23,846 nt of DNA, taken from assembly GCA_025331435.1 (NCBI GenBank), contig JAIWNI010000211.1, positions 1 to 23,846 on the forward strand, in the 5' to 3' direction. Below the pieces are notes generated by a model, which saw nothing but the letters and a program-made list of their open reading frames with translations, did not search any database and was not told where the DNA came from. The DNA comes from Choanephora cucurbitarum. Taxonomy: Eukaryota > Mucoromycota > Mucoromycetes > Mucorales > Choanephoraceae. Positions 1 through 8,724 of the stretch are shown here, piece by piece (the first letter of the stretch is position 1; each line of letters starts with the position of its first letter). A program made the position numbers and the translations under genes.

Positions 1-765
1 AAGAGGAGAGAGAAGATAGGAGGAGGGAATTGAAATCATTTGTATATGTAGATCAGCTGATGAACAGGCTTAAAGAGTGACATGAATCACAAGGGTAGAA
101 TTCTATAACATTCAGTCTCATCTTTGTTATTTTATCTCTTTTTTTGGCCCGCATTAAGTAACAAACACAGTTGAGATTGTTACAACAATCTAGTGTCATA
201 CCAACTACTCTACTTAAATTACTAAAAAAAAGACCCTATTGACTATATCTTTCTCTTTTTAGGACACACCTACGTGTCATAAGAGAATGGTGTCTCATTT
301 GGTAATAAGAAATCATCTTGATTTCAAGTTCAAATGGCCAGATATATCTATGTATCAGGACCTTGGGTCACAAAAATTATTTTGTCACAGAAATTTAGCA
401 CTGTGTAACGAATTTTTTGTCACAATTTTTTTGGGTATTTCATCGGTATCAGACTTTTTTACTAGTAAAAAAAGTATTGTGGCATAGGTATCTTACCTTT
501 TGTCACAATACCTATCTTATTATGTAAGTAAAGTTGTTTCGGACCGGAATCTTATTGCCTTCTCAAAATCATAATTCATGCGTTGAAGACATGTCAATGT
601 AAACCAGCATTTTTAAAAAGATAGTATTGCCTTTGTACCTGAACAATGGTACTATTTTGACTATAAAGAGATTTATTGATTTAAAGTGTCAAAAAGACAT
701 ATTGAATAAAGAAAAAAAAAGAAGATGAAAAAGAGAAGATAAAAAATGTAGAAAAAAGAAAGGAA
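1..765. other. gene-free 3' flank of the recombinase gene
   Basis: I see no supported gene here. A 66-codon open frame at 287-487 has no ATG at its start and no recognisable protein character. The stretch is AT-rich and holds the TTTTGTCACA repeats and the hairpin listed separately. It may include the end of the Crypton-like element, but I could not find a boundary. Confidence 0.5.
365..515. repeat. TTTTGTCACA repeats with overlapping inverted repeats
   Basis: TTTTGTCACA occurs at 380-389, 415-424 and 498-507, and a related TCACAAAA lies near 368. GTATTGTG (474-481) pairs with CACAATAC (504-511). ATAGGTAT (484-491) pairs with ATACCTAT (508-515). The two hairpins are mutually overlapping alternatives. 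The function is unknown; this could be a decayed terminal sequence of a mobile element. Confidence 0.5.
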
Positions 766-3060
766 TTATTTTAAAGCATCATGGAGCTTATTGAGAGAAA
801 GCTTTTCTGATACTCGTTTTGCCTCTAGTTGCTTTACTGCATCTTCTTCTGTCATACCCTCACTAACTAGCTGTCTAATCTTGTTGATAATTGTGATGCG
901 TCTTGAATACATCTTGCGTTCTAAAGATTAAATCATGTTAGAATTTGCAGAAATAAAGTTCAATCAAAATATTTTTTACCCTTTTCATCTCTTCTCCAAC
1001 TGGCCTTATAAAGTCTATTGAGTTCATCAATAGAAGGAGTTCCTTCTAGCCCCACAGTGAACTCCAGCCAAAGATCGGGTACTGTTTTGACCCAACGCTT
1101 CATTGAGTACTTGACTAGCTCTGCATTGGCAGTGCTGGCCACAGGAGTTGAACTATGTTCACCGGTAAAGCCATTGTTGAGGTCAGTTACCAGCTGTTCT
1201 TCTTCATCTTCTGCTTCCGGTTCACCATCGACCCTGGGAGAGCCGTTCACAAAATATGCACATGCAGACTTCAACTGGTTGAAATTTGTTGCAATGTTTC
1301 GCATCGAAGCGTTGATTGCTGCTAAATTGTTGTCGTTGGAAGTACTGCTGTTATTGATTATCGACCTGGTTGCTTGAGAATTCATGTGGTTAACAATTGT
1401 TGACACTGAGTCCAACTTCATGTTCATGTTGTTCAGCACAACTTCAATCTCAGGAACTATCTCCTTCAACTTCATCTCTTGAGGGGAATCTTGTTCGCGG
1501 CAGGTAGTGAGCAGCAAAGCTTCAAATTCCAGGAAGAGAGGATCGCTGAATAGAGGGTTTTGAAACAAAGGATGCGTTGGGTAGTCAATCTTCAGAAAAA
1601 CCGAATCTTGTAAAAAGATCACTCTTAGTTTTTTCAGAAGCAAGAGAAAGCCTTGACCGCAGATGGTTTTGGGGTATGCTGAAGAAGAGAGCTCTTCGGA
1701 ACCTTCTGTAAATCCAGATTCAACTCTTGACAAGATCTGATCTACAAGTGGAAAGACCTTCGTTTGCAAATCTTCGGAAGGAGTGACTGACGCTCTTGGC
1801 AACCAGAATTGTCCACCAGCAGCAGGAAAACCATTGATGACTCGAATGGACTGTCTAGGCAGGCTTGTCAAATAGTTGTTTTCCATACTCTGGGCATTCC
1901 ATCTTCCATGTCTTCTCAACTGGTCTTCGCTTGCACCAGCAATTTCCGCATGTCGGGCACCACAACCTCGTCCAGCATGTGTCTTCTTCTGACTGTTGAT
2001 ACCACAGGCGTCGAAGGCCTTGCAAACTGACTTGTATTGAGTTGAATAATCAATCTCATTTGTGCTGCCTTTGTTCCCTTTAAGCACCTTGATGTCAAAC
2101 CAGAGTTCGTTTCTTGACAGGTCAGGAAAGTCTTCGTTCATTATTTGCCAACGGTAAAAGAAATAAAAGGCTAGAGCACCGAAAGCACAAATCTTGTAAT
2201 CCTTATGGCGGATAGTTGCAGCATATTCTGATCTACCGGTATGATTTGTTTTACCTTCTCTCATAAGAAGAACAAGAGCTGGACATTCAGAATAGCCTTC
2301 GTCTTTCAGATCGAGAGTAAACAAATCAGTCAAATCCATTCTTCTGGTACTTTCTCCACGCAAAAGCATCATGTGTTGCATCAAGAATACCAATCGATCT
2401 CTCATCATGCTTTCAGAAGCACTGGTGAAATAGTACATGGAGACACGGATCAATTCATCTGGGGTATATCCATCTTGAAGAGTACCAGCACCACGATCTT
2501 CATATGAATTTCTCATTCGATCTGCTTCTTGTTGTCTTAATGCACGCAAGTAGGTCTTGAGAAGAGAGCCACGAGGATTCTCAAAGTTGATGAGACCCAT
2601 TGAAGTTGACTTTTGAACAGCATAAAGATCAACAACTGCCTTGACATATTGATCAATGGATGACATGCTGAGTGGATATGGTTTGCCATTAGCCTGAAGT
2701 TCACCTCTTTGAGTACGTCTGGTGTTTCCATCTTTCACAACAACTTCTTTTCAAAAAGTCAATGATCTTTTCTTCTGTAACATAGATGCCACTAGCATAC
2801 TGCTTTCTATTACAAAATTGCTAAATGTAGAATGTCAGTTTGAGCAGGTTCATGCAACTATACAGATCTGGAAATTAAATTCTTACAATAAATTTCGACT
2901 GTCTTTGGTCATAAGCTTTCTTGGTATTGCTGCATCTAGTTTCGGCTTGTAGTTGAAGAACGGAAGCTACTGTCTCATTACGACGCAAGGCTTCGTTGGC
3001 TTGTGTCTGATATACAGAATGGGGAGATGATGAGTTTTGGTTTTGGAAGTTGTTAGACAT
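766..3060 (-). pseudogene. Crypton-like tyrosine recombinase with GCR1-type C-terminus, one frame break
   Basis: Three exons fit: 3060-2887, about 2799-980 and 920-766, with introns of about 87 and 59 nt (donors GTAAGA and GTAAAA). The corrected length is about 715 residues. The N-terminal part (TRCSNTKKAYDQRQSKF, then VTEEKIIDFLK) looks like the SAM-like DNA-binding part of tyrosine recombinases. The catalytic set is complete: Arg in LLRGES (codon 2360-2358), HAGR as the H-x-x-R box (from 1979), HGRW, and Tyr in NNYL (codon 1874-1872). The last exon completes a GCR1_C-like DNA-binding domain (KMYSRRITIINKI). Cryptons move by tyrosine recombinase chemistry and are related to the yeast kinetochore protein Ndc10. 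Between 2739 and 2760 one base too many (in TTTTTGAAAA) moves the frame between IIDFLK and EVVVKDG. The copy is therefore either a young pseudogene or carries a sequencing indel. Confidence 0.8.
766..3060 (-). mobile_element. Crypton-like DNA transposon, ends not located
   Basis: The recombinase gene is the only part of the element I can recognise. Cryptons normally lack terminal inverted repeats and carry only short direct repeats, so the ends cannot be read from one copy. The coordinates given are those of the gene and are minimal. A domesticated host gene is the alternative, because no second copy is present in this window. Confidence 0.5.
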
Positions 3061-3285
3061 GTTATTTTTCAATGAGATATTTTCAACTGAGAGAAATACA
3101 AATATATTGAAGAAAAGTGCGTTTTATTGGACGAATCTCTTTATATAGCGAGAGGCAAAGCTGATCTCAGAGAGTATACAATCATTGCTCTTCATGAGTA
3201 ATAATTATGCATTAAGGGCTGTCAGAATACTTTACCGAACAGCTGAGTTTATTTCAAAAAATGTACCGGAAATTGGTATGTTGCC

Positions 3286-3323
3286 TGAGTCACATTTACA
3301 GTGGTGACACATGTCGTGACTCA
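3286..3323. repeat. inverted repeat TGAGTCAC / GTGACTCA
   Basis: The two 8-bp arms are perfect reverse complements 22 bp apart. Each contains the 7-bp palindromic bZIP (Gcn4/AP-1) core TGA(G/C)TCA. It lies about 230-260 bp upstream of the recombinase start and about 1.1 kb from vma4. It is either a paired bZIP site or a chance hairpin. Confidence 0.4.
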
Positions 3324-4260
3324 CAGTGAAGAGGAGAAGATACCTACTATGTACCAACGACATTAGCAAGTCACATTTCTCGACAATCCTACTTTGTAGC
3401 TTCAAAAAGAGGGGCAACCATTTTATGATGAGTGAAGTGATGATGTGTTGGAAGAACAAAGCTGTTTATAACCAAGGACAGACAGTTTTGTCTCTTGAAC
3501 TAGCATGATAGCGTTTTCAAACAGGTTGACATTGTAACAATGAACAGACCTTTGGTTTCACGTATAGATTACATATGAGTAAGCTTGTTGAAACAATACA
3601 GAGATATCTGTAAGTCATAGCTTTCATTGGCGATGCAGACAGTGGCCTATCTTGAGTGTCAAGCAAACCACACTATCTTAGATTACCTCCTATTCTTGAG
3701 TCTACAGCATATTCGCGGTCACCCAATCATTATCACGTCTTTTCTTTATAATTACCTCCTTTAAGATTTGATCCTCCAGATAGACCACATACTACAAGAC
3801 GATTAGAAGCATACAAAAAAGTTGCACTATAGCCAGTCTTCAAGATTAAAATGAATGGGAGAGTAATTCATGCAATCTTATTTTCTTTCATTGTCCTTAT
3901 TTAAACTCATCTCAAAAACCTACAACTGTTAAGATGGCCATTGAACTAACAATAGTGTATACAGAAGTTTCTATCACAAAATAGACCATTGTATCTCAAT
4001 ACACTGATTTCAGTATGAACAAAAAAGAGAAGCTCAATTCTGAAGGTAGATAAAAGAGAATCAACTCGACCAACAGTAATACTTTTTCATGATAAAGTAC
4101 CTCTTTAGTCTATATCTTGAAAAGACATAAAAAAGACTAAAGCGTATCAAAAAGACGCTTATGATTTTCACCTTGTGACAGTTCTAATTCGTTGGTCATT
4201 CAGATTTATTCTCAAATAACTCAGGCGGTGTTTTGAATCTGTAACAAGAGGAGCGAAACG

Positions 4261-4278
4261 CACACACACACACACACA
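4261..4278. repeat. (CA)9 microsatellite
   Basis: Nine perfect CA units are followed by TATATA. The tract lies 169-186 bp upstream of the vma4 ATG, in its presumed promoter. Confidence 0.9.
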
Positions 4279-4446
4279 TATATACAACAGTTTTTCGTCT
4301 CTTTACCTCTTATTCTTCTTTCTTTTTTTTATTTTCTCGTATACCAACTTATTATTTGTAGGTAGTTTTGATACGAAAACGAACCTTTATGTTCTTTATC
4401 TTTTTTATAAAAAAAAAAAAGGCTGACTTATCTTGTCTAGTTTAAC

Positions 4447-5518
4447 ATGTCCAACACAGCCAGACCCCTTAATGACGATGAAGTCTTTAACGAAATGAAA
4501 AAGATGGTAAAGCCCATCGTTTCTCTTTCTTTTCCTTTTTGTTTTTTTACCAGTTGAAAGCCTGTCTATGTTGCACTGTCTGTTTATATTAATCTTTTGT
4601 TTCTCATATATTGTTATACGCGTTTCATAGGTTGCTTTTATCAAGCAAGAAGCTGTCGAAAAGGCCAGAGAGATTAAAGTCAAGGTAAAGAAGTTTAGAA
4701 TACCAAGATGGACACATGCTTATCGCTTCTTTATCTCTATAGGCAGATGAAGAATTCAATATTGAAAAGGTAATACTCTATCCTATAGCCCATGACGTTG
4801 CCTTTTTAATGGTTCATATATGATAGGCCAAAATTGTCCGTCAAGAGTCTTTGAATATTGAATCCGTCTTTGAACGTAAAATCAAACAAGCCGAAGTTCA
4901 AAAGAAAATGTAAGTGATATAGTGAACATGAAACTTTATCCCCCTTAAAAATTTCATCTTTCTTAAAAAAAATATATAATTTTGGCAGTGCTCAATCCAA
5001 CCATATCAACAAGACTCGTCTTCGTATCCTTCAAGAACGTCAAAAGGTGCTCGATGATCTCTTTGAAGAAGCAGAGAAACGTATAGCTGATGTCTCATCA
5101 GATGAAGAACAGTACGGTACTTTGCTTGAAGGACTCATTCTTCAAGGTATTTATTCCCTTATGGAAAATGAAGTGGTCATTCGTTGTCGCGAACAAGATG
5201 TTGATCAAGTCAATGGTGCTATTGAACGTGCTACTGAAAAGTATGAAGAAACCATGAAGGCCAGACCTTCTTTCACTGTCAGTGAAGATTACCTTCCTTC
5301 TTCAAGGTAAGTGATATATTAAGAAGAGCTATAGGTAACATAGTTAACATGATATAAAAAAAAAAAGTGCTGGTGGTGTCATTTTGTCTGGTCTCTATGG
5401 TAAGATCACTATTGACAACACACTCAATGCTCGTTTGGATATTGCCAAGGAAGAAATGTTGCCTCAGATTCGTGTTGCCTTGTTTGGTCATTCACCCAGC
5501 AGAACTTTCTTTAACTAA
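4447..5518 (+). CDS. vma4: V-type proton ATPase subunit E
   Basis: This is a peripheral-stalk subunit of the vacuolar H+-ATPase, linking the ATP-hydrolysing V1 head to the membrane sector as a heterodimer with subunit G. Six exons fit: 4447-4506, 4631-4684, 4743-4769, 4827-4909, 4989-5306 and 5368-5518, all GT-AG, giving 230 residues; yeast Vma4 has 233. The start [20 protein letters not shown] is typical of the family. The long charged N-terminal helix ([16 protein letters not shown], then an NIE-rich stretch) forms the stator coiled coil. The globular C-terminal domain includes VVIRCREQD and [18 protein letters not shown], and the protein ends PSRTFFN. No frame problems were seen. The first four exons are short (27-83 nt). 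AK6 follows 96 bp downstream on the same strand. Confidence 0.95.
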
Positions 5519-5614
5519 ATTGACTTTGTATATCTTTCTCTTTTGAAATTCAATAAACAAAAATTTAATGCGTTTCTATTAAAAAAAATTTTTTTTTTTC
5601 TTTATCTTTTCAAC

Positions 5615-6242
5615 ATGACACGATCTTTACCCAACATCTTAGTGACCGGTACACCTGGTACAGGCAAGACAACCACAAGTGAGATGATTGCTGAAGCCAC
5701 TGGATTACAACATGTCAATGTGGGTGAGATTGTCAAGGCAAAGCAATTCTATGAAGGCTATCTTGAAGAATTCGATACACATGTGTTGGATGAAGACAAG
5801 GTAAACAATCCCATCTTATGAACAAGCTCGATACTGAAAGAACATACCTTAAGCTTTTAGATGAATTAGAAGAGATCTTGAAAGAAGGTGGCAAAGTGGT
5901 TGATTTTCATACCTGTGATATCTTTCCTGAGAGATGGTTTGATCTTGTACTTGTATTGCGTGCAGAAACATCAAGTCTATATGACCGTATGGTAAAGAGG
6001 TAATGGATGAATTATTTTTTATTATTATAAACTCATTTTATGTCTTTGTTAGAGGATACAATAAGCGTAAGATGGATGAGAATATGGAATGTGAAATTAT
6101 GCAGGTTGTCTTGGAAACAGCCCGTGAATCTTATGTGCCCGAGATTGTGGTGGAATTGCCTAGTGACACAATTGATGATATGGAAAGTAATGTGGATCGT
6201 GTCAAGCAATGGTTAGAAGCATGGAAAGTCAACAATCCTTAA
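5615..6242 (+). CDS. fap7: adenylate kinase isoenzyme 6 / ribosome assembly factor
   Basis: This small nuclear P-loop NTPase (human AK6/hCINAP, yeast Fap7) acts with Rps14 in the last cleavage of 20S pre-rRNA in 40S maturation and has adenylate kinase activity in vitro. Exons are 5615-5800, 5854-5999 and 6053-6242, giving 173 residues against about 172 for the family. The Walker A loop is GTPGTGKT (residues 12-19). The DEDK, VDFHTCDIFPERWFDLVLVLR (read as VDFH and the lid-side CDIFPERWFD) and YDRMVKRGY segments are the family's conserved NMP-binding and lid regions. CEIMQVVLETA near the C-terminus is also diagnostic. Introns are 53 nt each, the second with donor GTAATG. The gene is tail to tail with ilv5, 63 bp apart. 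Confidence 0.95.
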
Positions 6243-6305
6243 TTTAAAATCATGTTTATATAAAAGCAACAATAAAAGGGGGGGAATCTATACAATATTT
6301 TTTCT

Positions 6306-7541
6306 TTAATTCTTGCCAGAGTTTTCAGGTCTAAGTTGACGCACAGTCTTGCCAGTTCTCCAGATTTCAGATTCACGAATCTCTCTTAATTCTTCTTCAA
6401 GCTTTTCACGGTAATCAGGTTGAGAGTTACGATCGAGCGAACGAGCAGTTTCAGAACCATCTCTGACAGATTGATAGAGCTTTTCAAAGACAGGCTTAGA
6501 GGCATGATGGAAGGGTTTCCACCAGTCAAGAGCACCACGCATGGCAGTAGTAGAACAGTTAGAGTACATCCAATCCATACCACGCTCACCAATCAAGGGA
6601 TAAAGAGATTGAGTGGCTTCTTCAACAGTTTCATTAAAGGCTTCAGAAGGAGAGTGACCATTGGCTCTCAAGACTTCATATTGAGCTTGGAATAAACCTT
6701 GAATGGCACCCATCAAGACACCACGTTCACCAAACAAGTCAGAGTACACTTCCTTTTCAAATGTGGTTTCATACATATAACCTGAACCAATACCGATACC
6801 CAAGGCAACTGTACGTTCCTTAGCCTTACCACTGGCATCTTGGTAGACAGCAAAGGAAGAGTTGATACCACGACCTTCTTGGAACAAACGACGGACAGTG
6901 AAACCAGAACCCTTGGGGGCAACAAGGACAACATCCACACCTTCGGGGGCTTCAATATGGGTCTGATCTTTGTAGACAATAGAGAAACCATGAGAGAAAT
7001 AGAGCGTCTTACCGGGAGTGATCAAGGGTTTCATCTGAGGCCAGATCTCCTTTTGGTAGGCATCAGACAAGAGGTTCATGACAACAGTACCTTTATCGAC
7101 AGCATCCAAGACAGGAAACAAGTTCTTGCCAGGAACCCAACCTTCTTCAATGGCCTGTTGATAGGTCTTACCTTCACGTTGACCAATGATGACATTGACA
7201 CCATTGTCACGCAAATTCAAGGCTTGACCACGACCTTGAGGACCGTAACCCAAGACAGCGATAGTATCGTCCTTAAAGTCTCCAGTAACTTTTCTTTGGG
7301 GACATCAGCACGTTCATAGACAGTTTCCTTTGTACCACCGAAATCAAGTGTCTTCATGCCACGTACTTGAGTAGCCTGAAAGAACAGTCAGCATTGATTG
7401 GTGTCTATTTAAACTAGAATTACTTACAGTAGCAGCTTTGATGGTTGTTTGTTGAAAGGCAGGTCTGATCATCATGGTCATAGAAGGACGAGCCATGGTG
7501 GTGGCTCTACGAAGAGCAGAGGCAAAAACGCGAGAAGACAT
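6306..7541 (-). CDS. ilv5: ketol-acid reductoisomerase, mitochondrial, with one frame break
   Basis: This enzyme converts 2-acetolactate or 2-aceto-2-hydroxybutyrate to the dihydroxy acids with NADPH and Mg2+, the second common step of valine, leucine and isoleucine synthesis. Exons are 7541-7428 and 7375-6306, with a 52-nt intron. Corrected length is 394 residues; yeast Ilv5 has 395. The N-terminus (MSSRVFASALRRATTMARPS) is an Arg/Ser-rich mitochondrial presequence. Motifs are the Rossmann loop GYGPQGRGQALNLRDNG, the FSHGF segment, the metal-binding DLFGERG (Asp 251 and Glu 255), and the end EIWRTGKTVRQLRPEN. At 7278-7290 one base is missing: the frame of VYERADVPKEKLL does not connect with FKDDTIAVLGYG, although both are typical and correctly spaced. 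No intron can fit there. A sequencing deletion is likeliest; otherwise the gene would be dead. Confidence 0.92.
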
Positions 7542-7716
7542 GATGTTGTGTGTTAAAAAAAAGAGAGAAAAAGAATGAAAAGAAAGTGATGATAAGCGTT
7601 TATTTAGTACTTTATAAATAGATATAAGCTCCATTTTTACTACAAGAAAAATATTCATTGGCAGGTGTGTATAAAGTGATACATCTCAAATAGAGAGATA
7701 TGATTGGCTCAATGCA

Positions 7717-7722
7717 TGACTC
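7717..7722 (+). promoter_or_regulatory. TGACTC, Gcn4/CPC1-type site (ATGACTCT)
   Basis: This general amino-acid control element core is 176 bp upstream of the ilv5 start. The context ATGACTCT matches the yeast preference for RTGACTCW. Assignment rests on sequence and on the known control of ILV genes by Gcn4 in yeast. Confidence 0.5.
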
Positions 7723-8069
7723 TATCTGATCTTTAAAATTGAGAGATGATAAGCGTGATTTTAATGCATCAACTGCATATATAGAATGTGAAGGCTTGTT
7801 TTAAATTCAGACAATGTTAAAGAATATGACACATCAGGATAATTAAAGTAGATTCGTCAGTGACCTTATTTCATGAAAAAAAAAACCTCTTTGCTTTGCA
7901 TTAAAGATGTGATCTCCTCTAGACCAAATTTGTATAAGGTCAATGGTACAACAAACAAAGAAGTCTAAAGTTGAGTTTTCTCCCTCTTGTAGGGTTATTT
8001 TGTATAAATTTTTTTTTAAAAACTACTTTCTTATAAATAAAAAGGTGGATTAGGATAGCTTATTTTGAT

Positions 8070-8473
8070 GGTGTTTCATTTGTATGATTGGTATTGTTCT
8101 GCTTGAAGAGACAACCCTAAAGCAGTGTACTGATTGAAACACCGCTCCCATTCCCCACATTTGGTTCGATACAACCTAAATCAGAATCATTTTGACGGCT
8201 GTCCAATCAAATGAACCGATGAGTGTTATCTTTTGATACTATGCACTTTTAAAATTCAGGGCATTTGATTGGTCTGACTCACTTTGTATCTCAACCTACA
8301 TGTCTAGGACAACTTGTAGTGTTCTATTATCCAATGGAATGTTTTTTTTTATATATAGACTTAAGGGAAAAAAGGACAATCAAAGAGAAAGAGATAGACT
8401 ATGTACATACAGTGTATATGCATATATAGATACAACTGTATCTAAAAGTGATTAGCCTATGAATTGAAACACC
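8070..8473. repeat. three copies of TGAAACACC
   Basis: The 9-mer occurs at 8070-8078 (minus orientation), 8135-8143 and 8465-8473; the two plus copies extend to TTGAAACACC. The core TGAAACA equals the yeast Ste12 pheromone-response element. Whether it binds Ste12 here is unknown. TGAAACA also occurs elsewhere in the window (for example near 3588 and 17435), so the shared nine bases are the stronger signal. Confidence 0.45.
8275..8281 (+). promoter_or_regulatory. TGACTCA, Gcn4/CPC1-type site
   Basis: A perfect 7-bp bZIP core in the middle of the ilv5-ilv2 spacer. An ATTGG (CCAAT box) is immediately beside it at 8268-8272. Confidence 0.5.
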
Positions 8474-8486
8474 CAAGATTCTTGAT

Positions 8487-8493
8487 TGACTCA
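8487..8493 (+). promoter_or_regulatory. TGACTCA, Gcn4/CPC1-type site
   Basis: A perfect bZIP core (ATTGACTCATT) 228 bp upstream of the ilv2 start. It is the nearest of the three sites to ilv2 and 14 bp downstream of a TTGAAACACC copy. Confidence 0.5.
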
Positions 8494-8682
8494 TTGAGAT
8501 TCAATCGCCGTCGTAAGCGATGATTTGTTACATTAAAAAAAACTCAACTTTCTTAAAGCAATCCTTCTCTTTCTCTTTCTTTTTATTTTATTTTAAAAAA
8601 GGGCTCTTTTTTATACACAGACCATAAGAAGAATAACTTAATCTCTTTTGGCCTATTATTTCCTTTACATTTAATTATCATT

Positions 8683-8724
8683 ATGCTTGCATCATCTGTA
8701 AAGAAGAACTCTACCTTCTTATGA
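8683..8724 (+). CDS. possible upstream ORF of ilv2, 13 residues
   Basis: An ATG at 8683 opens the frame [13 protein letters not shown], ended by TGA at 8722-8724. The stop overlaps the ilv2 ATG as ATGA (8721-8724). If the transcript starts upstream of 8683, this frame would be met first by scanning ribosomes and could control ilv2 by termination and reinitiation. The transcription start is not known, and no conservation can be judged from one genome. Confidence 0.3.
   Translation: MLASSVKKNSTFL

Larger units (their letters stand above)
3061..4446. other. intergenic region between recombinase gene and vma4
   Basis: No coding sequence is supported on either strand. It contains a perfect 8-bp inverted repeat, TGAGTCAC (3286-3293) and GTGACTCA (3316-3323). 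A (CA)9 microsatellite at 4261-4278 runs into a short TA tract. The pyrimidine-rich stretch from about 4290 is probably the core promoter and leader of vma4. The rest is featureless AT-rich DNA. Confidence 0.5.
7542..8720. promoter_or_regulatory. shared divergent promoter region of ilv5 and ilv2
   Basis: This 1,179-bp spacer separates the starts of two consecutive branched-chain amino acid genes. It holds three TGACTC sites, three copies of TGAAACACC, and several CCAAT boxes (CCAAT at 8203 and 8331; ATTGG at 7703, 8087 and 8268). A TATAAA (minus, 7616-7611) lies about 70 bp upstream of the ilv5 ATG. A TTTTATACAC near 8608 is a weak TATA candidate for ilv2. No coding sequence other than the short upstream frame of ilv2 is seen. 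Confidence 0.7.

Noticed and set aside
287..487. 66-codon open frame near the left edge
   Set aside because: The surrounding DNA consists of AT-rich repeats, and the product has no features of a real protein.
6840..7319. 159-codon open frame antisense to ilv5
   Set aside because: It mirrors the codon pattern of the conserved ilv5 frame and has no protein character of its own.
8161..8180. TTGGTTCGATACAACC resembles a tRNA T-arm / B box
   Set aside because: No A box, acceptor stem or anticodon arm can be folded upstream at the right distance.
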